Assembly: GCA_035041965.1 (NCBI GenBank) | Contig: JAPYMA010000731.1 | Location: 145,738 to 209,737, forward strand | Direction of reading: 5' to 3' | DNA length: 64,000 bases | From: Anisakis pegreffii | Taxonomy: Eukaryota > Nematoda > Chromadorea > Rhabditida > Anisakidae | Shown: piece after piece, positions 26,870 to 41,400 of the stretch | Layout of the letters: each line of letters opens with the position of its first letter | How positions within the stretch are numbered: position 1 is the stretch's first letter | Position numbers and translations under genes: made by a program | Notes under the pieces: model-generated | Databases searched by the model: none | The model's input: the letters and a program-made list of their open reading frames with translations, nothing else | Told to the model about the DNA's origin: nothing

Positions 26870-29800
26870 AAATTTGAGCCTTCAGAAAGCAGGCTAGAAC
26901 ACACAAAAAATCAAGTAGATAATCACAAGTCAGTGGCTTCAAATAGAGGCTAAAGTGCTAAAAGCTGGCATACAGTCACGGATCTAGAATATCTTGTCAC
27001 ATAAGAGGTTTCCTAGAAAACTGGAGAATTGTACATGCGCAAAACAGAATCCGAGTCCATAAGACGCGCAATAGAATATACGCTTGAACATGCAGGCTCA
27101 AGACTGCTATCTCGAATGCATTCAGGATCAAAGAATTCACTGCAAGTATAAGAGCAGTACGGATCATTCGACAGTTCTAAATACTGAATCAAGAACACAC
27201 AAACAACTTCCTTCTAGCAGGAGATAATAACTTGTGGTTAGTTCAGCCAAAGAATCTATTCATCCCATTGTCGGCCTACGATGGTCATTCAACAACAGAT
27301 ACCAGCGCTGCTCAATAAATAATGTTATGTTGCTGAGGTTTTTGCTAATGATCGTAACACTACACAACAATGCTACATTGGTTCATCGATCCGAAACACA
27401 TTCAAATTCGAAAATTTATTACCAGCAACTGTGGTCGTGCTATGATGATTATAAATTGCTATTTTGTGAGTTCGTTCATTTGGATGGATGGATGGATGGC
27501 TGAATGAACGAATACGAATGAGTGCTTAACTCGATGATAGCAAAGATATATGTTGTATCCATTATTATTATTATTATCATTAGTCATTTCAACATATTAC
27601 TTTTGTTATATGTTCATAGCTACGAAACATAGTACAATACTGTACAATATATTTAATTGTTTTAGTTGTTTGTACGCCAAACACATCGTTCATATGCACT
27701 TTTCATCTCATACGCTCGGAAATGCTAACTTTCTTGGAATATTCGTCTGAAAATTCTCTCAGAATTACAAATCAGCCACTGAGTTGCTTATTTAGTCCAT
27801 ATGTCTTAGGCTCCTCATTACTTGTATTTCAAACTCTTCTTTACTGATCGTCATCTGATCCGAACAATACCATTAATTGTTGTAGTTACCAGATCGTAGA
27901 TACTCTCAATCAGGCTCTGATCTATTATTTGAGTTTATGACTTCACTTTTACAACTCAGCCGTGCTCGTGAACAATGTCCCAATGTCCTTCTCATGAAGT
28001 GAATATCAAATTCTCGTTCGTCGGAAGCTGTAACCTCTCACTGCACTTATGGAGATTTTAGTACTTCAGAATCCTCGTGTAAGTTTTTCCTTCAAAAGTA
28101 CATTTTCAATCTCACGCTTACAATTACTATTCATCAAATCTTCCCTGTATGAAATCACTCAAAGCCAGTGGCAAAAGAGCAATTCTCTCCACAATGATCA
28201 CTAGAAATGTACCCCATCAGTGCCCCAGTGAAATTATGACTGTTTCATGTTGATAAGCTGGTGGATAATTCTGCTTTCGAATCTGATCATATCACTTGTA
28301 TCACAGTTGCAGCCGTTTCAAACTCACTTTTCAAACAGCCAGCACAATGAACATGTGATAACTACCGTCATCAATGTCTGTTCTTCATCAATACAATCAA
28401 CTACTCATGTTCTAATATCTAATAGGCATAAATGATAACCTTACACAAAAAGATTTACATCTCCTCAACATATTCTAGGGGTGAATGAATGGTTTTATGC
28501 ATAAATATTTACAGTGTAAGTGAAGAGTAAGTACAACAACGAGAAATACACATTGTGTGTTGTAGGTTTGCGATTGGAACGAAGAAGATGAAGAAGCTCA
28601 ACTTAAATGTTGTTTTGTGGCGTAATATGCGGCGGTAAGATCATAAAACACAAAAGACAGTGATATGCTCTTCACTGATTAATCATTATTCTCCACTTTA
28701 ATATGCCATTCAATCATTCGACTACCCGATTTATTCCAGCTCTTCATATCCTTCCAACAGCTCTGAAACTCTTTCCGCAACTCTCTTCTCTGCCCCCACT
28801 GCAATGCAACTCAACAAGAGATCACATATCCGCCGCCGCATATCATCATATCAAATCTCAAATCTCATATTCTCCTCTCGCTTTAATAACTCAACTTAGA
28901 TGATCCGATCCCTCCTCAATTCAGACTTTATCCCTCGTTCACCTCACCTAACCTCACACTCTTCACTCTTCAGTCAAAATGTTACCGATGCAACTACCAT
29001 CAACAAATATTAATAACCATAATAACAACAACAATCAGCAACATTCTACCGCTCTTCACATTTCATCACTGCTGTCTGTCACCATTCTAAAGTAAATCCG
29101 ACTATCTTTTAAGGATACCGCTTCTCAAACAGTTGAGGCCATCATCCTGTTTTAACGTTCAGTCCATCCGTTCAGTTTTGATGTCAAAATGATCGAAGAC
29201 ATTCTGTAGAAATCAATGATTGCTATTGATTCGTGTCTCGTTTGATCACCTACTAGCCATTCGGTTTCGACTACACACTTATGTTTATGCATTCAATCTC
29301 CTTTCTGTTTCGGCTAGTGCTGTTCCTATTCCGAATGTTTTCCATCATTTGTCGCATCCAGTACTCAGGCTTTCTATAGGACAGTTTGGAAGATACTTCA
29401 CGAGAGCTTCGGCTTTCTGATAAACTTATGTCTCATCAATTCATGGCGCTGTACGCACTGATTACGAGATAAGAGGTCATTTCTAGACAAGAACATAACT
29501 TATTTCAGTACGAACCAGCTCTACACAACAACACCAACAACAATAACCGGGAATAACCTCTGAAGGAATTAAGTGAATCAATAGCCATTCTCGAAAGCAC
29601 TGTGCTTGCATGAAATTTGACTGCTGTAACTTGTACAGTCATTTTCGCATGAATCATTGAGCTGTACGCTCTGTCTGTATAAAATCATCACTGTATTAAA
29701 TTATCACACCACAAATATCGTAAATTATGAAAGACTTTCATATAAAGCAACTTATAAAAGCAACAAAATCTTCCCAACGAACTTCTCTCAAATAGGGCCA

Positions 29801-32426
29801 TGTAAATTTCTTCAGAATGTAACGTCATAAACTAATTTCAAGATTGCAACACATACTCTGTGAAGAAGTGCACAAAAACAAGACGGATAGATTGCTGTAG
29901 TGAAACTGAAGTGGACAAAAAAGATAACTGAAAATTACGATTGGAAAATGAAATGAAAACGTTAGAAAACATTGGAAGCGAAAATTGGAAGCAAAAGTTA
30001 AAGGCATAGCAATGAGTTAAGTCGTTATTCGTAATCATAATTTCATTTCATTGAATTCAAGGAAATGAAGAAATATCGCAATGATTACATGTAACTATTC
30101 ACGATGATCAGGAGTTTGTTCGTTTGATTTGTTGAAAATTGTTGACAGCGGCAAACATCAAACCCTTTTCAATGTGTCGCATTATGAGCAGAAGTTATTT
30201 TGGGGTTTTTATTTGTTCGTTCGTTCGTTCGTTAGCGATTCCTTCCTTCCATTCAATCCACTCACTTCATGCTCAGGCAGCAGCAAGGAGAGAACAGAAA
30301 GCGAAGAAAAAACAAATGCGATGATAATTCATCCTCATCAAACGTGAAATTAATCGCAGACAAATGATCGCCGCACTAAAATAGTCGACTATTCGAAAGA
30401 GGCTCATCACACCGTAACAAAGCCTAAGCCTTTAGTGATTAATTCAATTTTAATGAAACTCAATCAACAGACCAATAAATCAGCTGAGACATAACTGCAA
30501 TTGAAGACGCTCTTCAAACGCCGAAAGAAATCGTAAAAGATTATGCGCGAGCAAACACATTTCAAACAAATTCACTTTGAATTTGTTGCTGCTCATTGAA
30601 GTGTACGTGTATCATCCATACATTAAACATACGTACGTACGTACATGAATTCATTTATATGATACTATTATTATCATATAATATACAGTCGGAGGTTATT
30701 GCAAATAATGGTAATAAAATGGTGAAATTTATGTGCCATTTAGTTATTTGTGTTCTATGCGCGTGTGATGTTTGTTTGTTATGGTAGGTAGAAATATCTT
30801 ATGAAATATTAAAATTGCCCTCACATCCTCCCCTTCATTCACATGAATGATTTCGCACAAAAATTCCTACTTTCAAAACAGTAAGCTGTTATTTTTCGGC
30901 ACCTTGATAAGCTGTTATTATATCGGATCTAGTCGTACATTCATACACACATCAACTGATCTATCTCTTTGCACATCAATAATTTATTATATGCAGATAT
31001 AAACGAGTACATCCTAGAAAATAAGTGGATGAATTGATGTGTACCGTAGTAGTGGATTATATTATTACGGTACATTTTTATTGTTGGATAGGTATGAAAA
31101 CATATAACTGATGATGTAGCTCATTCAATCATATGCTTTCTTTCATCTGCATGAATGATCAAATGCAAATAAATCATGGAGTATCTGAAGTGAATAGACT
31201 CATCATGAAAGTAGATATTAGTCCGCATTTTTGGGTTAGACAAAATATACATTAAAGGCTACTACATAAGTCGATAACTTCGCATAAATGTGTGAAATGA
31301 TAATGGTTCATATAATAATGCTGCTTAAACTGCCATTATTCTTACTAGTATCTGCTGGAAGCTATTGTGATTATTGTTGATATTCTTATCAAAGTTATTA
31401 TCAATATGACTATCACTGTTACAAATTATCACTGTCACTTAATTTTTATCACTTGTACAATCTCGAGCATTATATTGAACGGCTCTCAAACGAAACGAAT
31501 CAATATCGAGAAATCCTTTCACCTCACTCTTCATCATTATTATCACAAATGCACACATACGCACACACAAATAAATATATCACTCGCAAAATCAATTAAT
31601 CTATTCAAATGTTAAATTAAAATCAATACTAATGTTATGGACAGACAATACATTCATTAGACAATACAGTCTAATTGTAAGTCTAAGTGAATATGTAAAT
31701 TTGGCTGAATGTTGGTCCATAAGAGCTTAAATAATTTCTGTTTCGGTAAAGCGAATGAAAAGTTTTGATTGGCATCGTTGAGTTACAATTCACTCGATTC
31801 GAATCAACGACACACCGTGTGATATCGAGTTAAAAGTAAATAATAGCCGTGATTCGGTGTCGCATATTTGGATGCTCATCAAAATCGAGACTGATCGACC
31901 CATAACATAAGAGCACAACTAATTCATAAATAACATAAATAACAACAACAACAAGTGTGCAATAAATAACCACCACATTCATATGGCAGCTCAAATATTT
32001 TGTTTCGCTCGATGAGGAGAGGATCAAAATGCATAAGCGAAGTTAATGGAAGACACACTCAAAAATATTCATTTATTATAATTTATGATGAGTCTTTTCA
32101 GTTATGCGTTTCGGATTGACTTTCTTAGCGAACCTTTAACCACACTCTATTGATCCGCATCTCAAATTCATTCACAAATGATTTATCGACTTTTTTGTCG
32201 ATACGATAAAATTTTCAACAAAATGAACAAAAGTTCATGCGAACTGATTTCATGAGGAGATGATACATAATGATTGCAAAACTCTTTTTTTTAACAAACA
32301 GATCATGCGAAAGATTCCAGCCTTATTGAATGAAAATTATTTTTGCTTATTACTGAAGCTCGCCATTTCAGACTGCCAATGAAATTTATACCATGATTGC
32401 AGATTCTTTAGAATGATAACAACAAC
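26870..32426. other. Gene-poor stretch with simple repeats
   Basis: Contains (ATGG)n at 27481-27499, (GTTC)4 at 30215-30233, ACGTACGTACGTAC near 30632, and a 9-bp inverted repeat TGTACCGTA at 31040-31048 with 31066-31074. Frames such as 29220-29420 plus and 27198-27013 minus are unassigned. Confidence 0.5.
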
Positions 32427-32545
32427 ATTAATATTAATAATAATAACAACAGTAATAATAATAATAATAATAACAGTAATAATAATAATAATAACAATAA
32501 TAATAATAACAGTAATAATAATACTAATAATGCTAATAATAATGA
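32427..32545. repeat. (AAT)n microsatellite with AAC/AGT interruptions
   Basis: About 120 bp of AAT units interrupted by AAC and AGT, the purest trinucleotide tract in the window. Confidence 0.95.
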
Positions 32546-33198
32546 AGAATTATTAAACAATGAATTGCACGAGGAGTATGGCGATGTTGTCGTTGTAAAA
32601 TTTGTTGTTCAACGATTACAAAATAAGATGATAAATGGGCTGAGATTAGCGAATGGAAAAATGGAATAACAGAGAGCAAAAAACGGTAAGATGAAAAAGA
32701 ATTTGATCATTCAACAGATGATGATTAATGGTTATGTGCGTTATGAAGTTGCTAATTGAGTGGCCAAAAAGTTAAACAACGAACAAAATTTCACCATCAA
32801 CTTTCATCTTTTAGCATTCAACAACTATTATCAACTAGGCACACACCGAAATGCTCAAACACTCAAACTATTCGTTTCGATGATTCTATCTGAAAAAAAT
32901 CCTTCGAATTTCTGCAAAATTCTCATTTTAACGATCATTCTCAGTCATATAACCGACAAAATGCGTTCAACTCAAACAACAAACTAGCGCTAATGATACA
33001 GAGCTGTAAATGACAAAACTGATCATTATAATTGAAATTGTATTAGAAGTAACGGAAGTTCATAATCTTATCAATGAGAGTACTAGCTATCATTGGGAAA
33101 ACAAGTAACAGTTTTAGTATGAAGTGTTAACAGTAGTAATGATTTTCATGATAGTAGTTGAAAGTAGTTATAATGGCATTAAGAGTAAGAGTAAGTAT

Positions 33199-33220
33199 CA
33201 CATACTTACTTAAGTATGTG
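33199..33220. repeat. Short perfect inverted repeat
   Basis: CACATACTTA and TAAGTATGTG flank a 2-nt CT centre. Near-complementary bases continue outward. Confidence 0.7.
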
Positions 33221-33339
33221 GCAGTATAGTATAAGATGTTGAAGAAGAACGTATGAATACGCACATAAGGATTATGCACTGAAATACGATGATGAATTGA
33301 ATTAGATAATCAATTGTTGAATAAAGGAATGAATCAAAA

Positions 33340-33430
33340 GAATATATTGCTTCGAGTTGAGCAAGCCAACGGCCTTCTGCTTAAGCCAGCCCCTGGTCAG
33401 CCCCTTCCTGTTTCCCGTCAAATGATTATC
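33340..33430. other. GC-richer island, possibly exonic
   Basis: The plus strand reads LRVEQANGLLLKPAPGQPLP and VSRQMIIS in one frame, unlike the AT-rich frames around it. There is no clear acceptor upstream and no donor downstream, so I do not call a gene. Confidence 0.25.
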
Positions 33431-35300
33431 TCGTTCGTTTCGCTTAATCGTTACTACTCGTTTCACTGCTTCTTACTTCTAATAATACTTCTTGATTGCT
33501 TATCTCACATTGAAAGTATCAACGTTGATGAATAAATATGCTCCACAATTTCTAGCAGTTGAATACGCTTATTGTTAAGATAAAGATGGACGAATAATGC
33601 GCTTATAATTGATTTACTCAATAAAGATAATAGTGGCTTAGTGATTTCGTCACTGATTATGCAATTAATATCACAACGCAAAGTGTAAGAAACTGATTTG
33701 GAAGACTTGCGATGAGTTTATTTAGACGATTTGAGGTTGAGATTGAGACTGTTGAAATTTCATGGCCGAAAGATAACCATTCTTTGATGGAACGGTGTTT
33801 TAGGCTGTGATGCACATGAATATATTTGTGTCCGAATGTGTACCACAAATTCCACTACTACTATCTAATGCTTTCTCTAGGCGCACTTGCAATTTATCAG
33901 CCATCAATACTCACCATTCCCTTTCCTTGCTCGTTCTAAATTTCATCACCACCATCATGCATATCGACATTCGGCCTTTCAACACACACACACACATCTA
34001 TCTGCCTGCTGCCTTTTTTCATTATCCTGAATGTTAAATTCCCTTCCATCTCAAGCAATAATCGTACATTCGATATTCTACCTATATATTCATACGTTAT
34101 CATGTTTGATAATGCTTTTTCCTTACGTCCCCCTTGTCCACTGCAAAAATTTCTTGGATACCCGTGATTAGCTCTACGAGCACTACAAAATGATATAGGT
34201 CTCATTCCGAAAGGCGGGGTAACTTCATGACCTTTCCTAGTTAAATTACTTCGCTTTTCTTAAACATGCAAATTTTCCGTTCCGCTGTTCTAACTGTTCC
34301 GTTGTACAACCAGCAATTCTCTCGTAAAAGTTATGCGGACAGACTTCTTTGCGGCAATATAATGTTCCCAAATAACATCGAATAAATTGTTTGTATTGTT
34401 AATTAACCCATAGAATTTATGCTAATCCACTGTGTAATACACAAACACAGCGTCGTCATTCCACTTATGATTAACATTCACTGCATTATTTGACTGCTAC
34501 GATTATGAATACGACTCCACATTGCACACATATACAAACGCTCTTGGCTTATAGATTTCATTCGCTGTCTGCTATGTGCGCTCTTTCAATCATATTTCTG
34601 CGTTGTCATTTAATAATCGCCAATCATAACCGAGCTGATGAGCGAGCCAGCGAGCTATACACGTCTATAACCAACCAGCAAGCATCCTCTCTGAATGCTA
34701 GTCACTCGGATACGGTAATAAGCGATTGAAACGTGAGAGCGATGACAAATGCAACTGATTGTGAATAATTTTTGAGAAAAGTTGACAATTTGAAATATTC
34801 AAGTGGTCAAAAATGAATGAAAGGATCTGTACCACTTTCTCAAATGCGTGAAAACATTCATAATCCTCACCAACGTTAGAATAATTTTCAAAGTAATGCG
34901 TAATTTTTGTGGACACTAAGTTTTTGTTATTAACAGTGATCTTTTACTGACAGTTATGAGAAATTCCCTGCAAAGTTGAGAGAGAAAAATTTACGCTGTA
35001 TTCTACAAAGAACACTTTTTTCTCAAATTCATGGCAACCTCAAATGCAACAGCGCTTATGAGGAATAATTCTGGTATCTGATATCTATCCGCAACTGGTA
35101 CCAGCGATCAAGAATCGACTAGCAATCGACGAAATAGCAGTATTGCTTCGATGAAAGAAAAATGGATCGATTCGTTTCTTTCTTTAAAAATTATTCGCAA
35201 TAAGATTCTAGCTTTCAGCACACTATTCAATGATTATCATCTCAACAATATTCTCGACGAGTCTTATCACGAGATATATGAAAATATACTGCTGATATGA
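33431..35300. other. Gene-poor stretch
   Basis: A CA tract lies near 33985-33997. Overlapping frames at 33807-34037 plus and 34205-33936 minus have no recognisable domain. Nothing else stands out. Confidence 0.5.
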
Positions 35301-35306
35301 GTGATT

Positions 35307-35492
35307 ATGAACAGCTGTATGAGTGTGCCGTCAGCCATTCAGGTGAGCTTCAGAGGATTGTTTTGTCATATTTATTGCTTTGATGAATCGCTTTTGGTTG
35401 TTCAGGTGAGAAATATGATTGATCACAACGCACTCGAATACTTCGTGACATTGCTCGAGTTCGATAGTTGTGGCGCTGTGAACGAGAGCTGA
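35307..35492 (+). CDS. Candidate small two-exon gene, unknown
   Basis: ATG at 35307 gives MNSCMSVPSAIQ up to a strong donor (CAG then GTGAGC at 35343). A 63-bp interval ends in TTGTTCAG at 35405. The downstream piece reads VRNMIDHNALEYFVTLLEFD, then SCGAVNES and TGA at 35490-35492. Spliced product is about 40 residues. The frame also stays open through the supposed intron. The 63-bp intron with good ends is typical of nematodes, and the codon choice of the second exon is less AT-driven than its surroundings. No family is recognised, and no upstream exon or trans-splice site was checked convincingly. Confidence 0.22.
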   Translation: MNSCMSVPSAIQVSFRGLFCHIYCFDESLLVVQVRNMIDHNALEYFVTLLEFDSCGAVNES

Positions 35493-38400
35493 ACTTCGAT
35501 CTTCTCTACTTAACTGGCGAACTTATCATACACCCGTATTGATCTATCATATACCTCAGATCATTTTCTTGAGTTTGGTCTTCTTAATATTTTCTTCAAA
35601 TCCTTTGCATTCCTCGTTTTTCGTTTAATTCATGATTGGTACATTTTGCAATAGCACTTCTATCTTTTTTTGTCAAGCAAAGGCCGCGCTCTTACGATTA
35701 ATAAAATATAAATCATTCAAAATTATTCTTCATGGTGAGAATTATTTTTCAGTAAACCAAAAACAATGAACTGATGGCATTTATTCAAAAAATCGCTGCA
35801 ATCTACAATTCTCAAAAAACCCACTAGAATTCATCATTCGGCTAACTGGTCATCGCTGATTAAAGGTAGTTTAAGTTAGCTCTGCTGGACATTCGAAAAT
35901 GTAGCTGGAAAAGACACACAGAGCACAGAGACACAGTGGAAGCATCCGTTCAAGAAACAGATAAGTCACTAATACGATGAACAAAAATACATAAATCAAG
36001 ACGGAAGTTGCATAGGTCATAACAATTCCGGAATAAAATGAACTTTAAGATTCCTCAGAGATGTTCGCCAAATAACTACAAAAATTGTAACAAACGAAGT
36101 ATCGAGTGGAACATTTTTTGTGCCATGAACATATCACATGAACATACCTACATACCCTACTGCACATCCGCGTATTCATCCATCTATCCATCTGTCTATG
36201 GATCCGTCAGTCAAGAAAGTCATTAATCAAACCAAACATCATCACCACAATAATCAAATTTGTTAGCGATAATGATGAGCACGATGATGATGAGTTCAGC
36301 ATGAGCATTGCTTCCTTTATCTCACACATTTTATCTGGACACATCCATATTTTATCTTCATATCCAACTACGTAAGTTAAACGTATCGCTCCGATTCACA
36401 CATACACACACTTATCGCTCGCTACTGCTTCTACATTCTTCATAAATCCGTCCAGATTGCTGATCATATTAGATATGTGTAAATGATGGTAACATCTGAT
36501 AAAAGCTCGACGATTTGAAGCAGTTCACGCAGAAAATAATCTCTCAAATATTCATATTCTTACACACATTACATAAATCTACTAAAGACATCTACCTTCC
36601 TTCCTTCTATCTAACTCAACATGGTGGTTGATGAATATCAAGTAATCCGAAGCCTAAAGTCCGAACCGAAGCCTAAACTTATGCTGACGATGAGTTATGA
36701 CGATACTTGTTGCGTTGCATTGTTACTTAATGCGTTGATACCATCTTAATGCATTCGCTATTAGTTTCTGTGTCAATATTATATACGCTTTCAATTTCAC
36801 TTCAAGATCTCTTTAGCATAAGAGCACAATCTCATCTATGATGCGTACACAGACGACTATAATGATGGTATTTTATTACTCGAGTAAACGATAAAAGCAT
36901 TAATGCACGGCTTCAATTTTCAATTGTTTCATTAGTTGAATTCATCTGAATTGTTTCTTTATTATTCATATTAGAATATGAAAAGATATTCTACGAACTT
37001 CACATACATTATAAACGCTTATTGTTGTTACTACGATTAATATCATTATTACTGTTATCGTAACTGTTACTATCATTAATACCATCCAATCCATCACTAT
37101 CATTCCATACTCTGATATATTCACTTAAGCAAATACTCTCGATAAAATTCATTCGTTTCCTTTACTTACGATGAATAAACGACAGATAATTCGCTTTCAA
37201 AATTGTTCATAAAGTCTCATGATTGCAGGAAGCCGAAAGCTGTACTAGAGTCATAAAAACGAACTCAATGAATACTTCAAGTTAGGATCACTGGAAGGAA
37301 TCGGTATAACATGATCGAATTTGCTTCTAAAGATGCAGTGAATAGCGCTGTGAGAAAATTTGATCTTTAATAGTACTTGCAATTTGCACACGATATAATA
37401 GAATAGAATATAATAAAATATTACTTTCAAGTGATCATTACAGATTCAGCATAATCTCTATCAAACTTCTCTTTCTTTCATACGTTCCAAAATTTATCCC
37501 ACTAATAGATACTATTATCAAATTTGAACTATTATTACTATTACTATTACTAAGTACTATTCGCACTGAATTTGAATTACTCTTGCTCTTACTATTATAT
37601 TACTTAATTACTCTTAATCTTATCATTGTAACTAACTATTATTATTAAAATTGAAGTATCGATCTTGCCGATCGATACATGCAGGTACTTTCATACTCAT
37701 TAACTCGTTATCATTACCTCATAGGTGATCGCATTTTTAGTCCAATTCTGAATTCATTATTAACATATGCACAAAAACTAAACGTTATGGTGGATTTGAC
37801 TTCAGGTGCTGGAAAAGGGATAGAGCACGGATGAAGGACGAGATAAAGTGGATTAAATCGTTGTCAACAATAGGCATGATCTTGAATGAAAGTGCGGGGT
37901 GAGATCAAATCAAATAACTCGAGAAAGAACAACTCCAAAAAGAATTCAGCCCACATTAGTCTATGCATCATAACCTCGTTATCCCCTCCCTAAGCCTCCA
38001 CACCTACGCTCAAAATACGTCAGTTGTTTTTTGACGTGATGAAAATCGGAAATGATATCGCTGCTGATGTGTTATAAGTAAAACAAATGCAAAATATCAA
38101 AGCACTATAAAACATCAGCTCTACATACTGATGATGACAACGATGATATATGAAATTAGATTAACGCTTTCAGAAAGAAACGAATGTTTATGTATCAAGT
38201 GAATATCAGATCATAAAGATGCCATCCATCCATCCAAACATCCATCCGTCCCATCATACTATAATATATCACATTTATTATTATTACTTAAGAGAATGAA
38301 TGATGCATCCATCTTTCATATCGCTCACAAAACACTTTGTAAGTCTTTCATTAATTTATGACAATTGAAGCCGATATAATCGTCGATTGTATATGTTCAA

Positions 38401-41400
38401 AGCAGTTGAAAGATATTCGCATTCTGTGGGATTTTACGACTTTACCGATGGTTGTTAAGTTATTGATCAGAAACAATTGGTTATGGGCTATAGACAGGAG
38501 ATTGTTGGTTACAGGTTATATAGCCTAGTTTGATCAATTGATCTTATGCTCATAGTACGTTGATATTATTACCCAACAATGTTTTTGAGATTATTACTGT
38601 CGCTATTGAACACTATTACTGTTAAACTGATTATTTCCATTACTATTGTTGCAGTTAACATTATTATTTTTATTACTGAAACTATTATTGTTACTGTTCT
38701 TATTCTTCTTGCTATTGTTACTACTGACTCAAGAAATGAGGATGACCTCTACAGACCGTTAGAAACGGATCCTTAGTCGTTTTGAATTCATAGGCTTATT
38801 TTATATACTGATCTTATATATATACACATATAAAGACATATATGCAATGTCATCATCATCTTGCAAAGCTCATTAGGAATCTTAATTTCCTCATTTGTTC
38901 TTATTCACTCATAATAGCACAATACACTCGTTGATTCAATATACACTCATTTAGTTCCTTCTTTCATCCGATCTCTTAGCAGCATTTAGTGCAATTCAGC
39001 AACATCATTATCATTATCGTTTCATTGTCACTACTTTGTTGCTTTATTGTTGGCCGATTAAACTATAACAATTCAAATATAACGCATTCAATAAATTCAT
39101 CCACTCATTCGGATGCTATATCCAAATATATCTGTGTATCCGTCCATATCCGCTCATCCATCCATGCACTGATATACATACATACATACATTGATACATA
39201 TGTAGTCGTGCTCTTCTCATAAATACGATCTCGTCAATAGTCAATAGCACTTCCCGTTGCGTTCCTCATTCCATTCATTCATCCTCAGATAACTATGTAA
39301 TCTCATTTATTTCATCCTACTCAATCCACACAACACAGCAACAACAACAGTAATAATAACAACAACATCAACACAAATAATCATTTTAATACTAGTTAAC
39401 ACTCCAGAATTATCTATGTATGTATGTTTCAATACAATATCGTTAGATTAAAAGTGCTCTTATATTGTTATTAGACAGATCACCAAATGAATTAGCCTCT
39501 ATTGCATGACGGAGAATACAAGCAAGGGACTGGATGAACAATTCCACTGAACTGAAATTTTTTCGAGTTCTGCAGCTAGATGAGTAATAATTCGCTGATA
39601 TGATATGAAATCTCTACCATATCTTATTATTACGCAACAAATTCAGACATTAAATAATCCATTTATGATAATGAATACTACTTCTTCCAGAAGGATTACT
39701 ATCTGAAGATGCTTGAATGTATCAGGCGAGTAGTCACTGCTTTACAGAAATTTGCCTCATTAACAGACTTCTTAAATTCTTGCTAACAATAAGCTGCTCT
39801 CATGAACTGAAACGGATCCCTCGAAAAAAATTTGCTTCTCTTATTTTGAATAACAGTATCTGTTTCACCACACAGTCAAGGAGATTTTCATGAATCACTG
39901 TGCTCATAAGCTATATTTGTTGGAAGGGTGAACTCCAAAAAGTTTAAAAATTTTATCGGTTTGCTACAAAACGATCCGAGCAAGGGATTGAATGTGATGA
40001 TGCAACAATATGCATCTGCATTATGTAGCAATAAGCGGTGTGGTTCATTTGTGAATTTATTTCATTATTTATTCATTTTATAAAAGATGAGAGAAGATTA
40101 AGGAGAGGGACTGAATGAAAGAAGACCAATAATATAGCAGTCATAATTGCGTATTTTTATTGCTTTTTCTGGCTCTAAAAATTTCGGTTTTTGCTTTCTA
40201 ATGCCCTCATAATTTGACCCATTCAGCTCTACAATATAATTCTTAGTCCTCTCATCACCACACATAAAATGCCGCCGCCTCAGTCAATCGCAACACTAAA
40301 CTCGATTTGCTCATCAAAACTGTTGCGTATTACCGATCATATTTTACAATAATAGTAATAATAATAGTAATAATAACAGATTATATCATATCATATGATG
40401 CTATATGTGCAACACATCGCATTCAAAGTCGTTGTAACAATAGAATATTTGTAAATATGACCATAAAATAACAACTGTAATAATACCCACACAGTCACAA
40501 CAATAACTATAATAACAATAACAATAGCAGCACCAGAACGGAGAACGTCCCAGAACAGATAATGTCCAACAGAACATTTTAAAAAGTGTTCCTATATGTC
40601 GTTAATTAACATCCTGATTCTCAGATTATTCAGCTTACATAATCTATATAAGACAGATGCGCGAGAAGATTTCGTTCGACTAAAACTGACACACTATTGT
40701 TTCATTTCTTCCAAACGGAATTATTGCAAAAGGAAGCAATAGGCGAAAAAATTTCAGTTGTTTAAAGAAACACTGAGATTGTGGAGTAGCTCATGAAGCT
40801 CCTTCTAAGATCACGACGCAGACGGGAAGTGATTCATTTGCATCATCAAGGCATCAGAGTGGTTTGTATGCATCAGAATTTCCGCACACCACACTTATCA
40901 AATTCGCTGAAGCGATATTCACAAAGACCAAAAGACTCAAACAATTCACTGAGCGGAAGTCACTGACATTCGCCGCGTTTCTCACAATCAGAGAGAGTTT
41001 TCCAAGTTCATCAACATAACTGACGATTGTTAAAGCAATTGTTTAAAAATATTCAAAAGTTCTCCTCAAACAAACCGAGAATTTTTGATCAAACTAACGA
41101 TTAAAAGTGTATTCTTGAACAATTAATGATTGATATGCGTATGCATTCCTCCATCACCACCACCACCACCACAAATTATCACTTTTTACATCTTCTTGAA
41201 TGCAATCAAATGATAAATTGTTTTGCAGTAATCAACAACACACTGCGTTCGTTACAATTCCACTACTATACCTCCTCCTCACATCCGTCAAATCGCTTCA
41301 AAAATTTACCTCCAACCAAGACATACAATCAAATAACTATTTCACAATCTCTCATCTCAATTTAATTCGAGTTAATGACACAATCTTCATTGCTTTGCTC

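Noticed and set aside
13160..28240. CTGTTTCA motifs resembling C. elegans piRNA promoters
   Set aside because: Only scattered single occurrences at about chance level, without the surrounding context.
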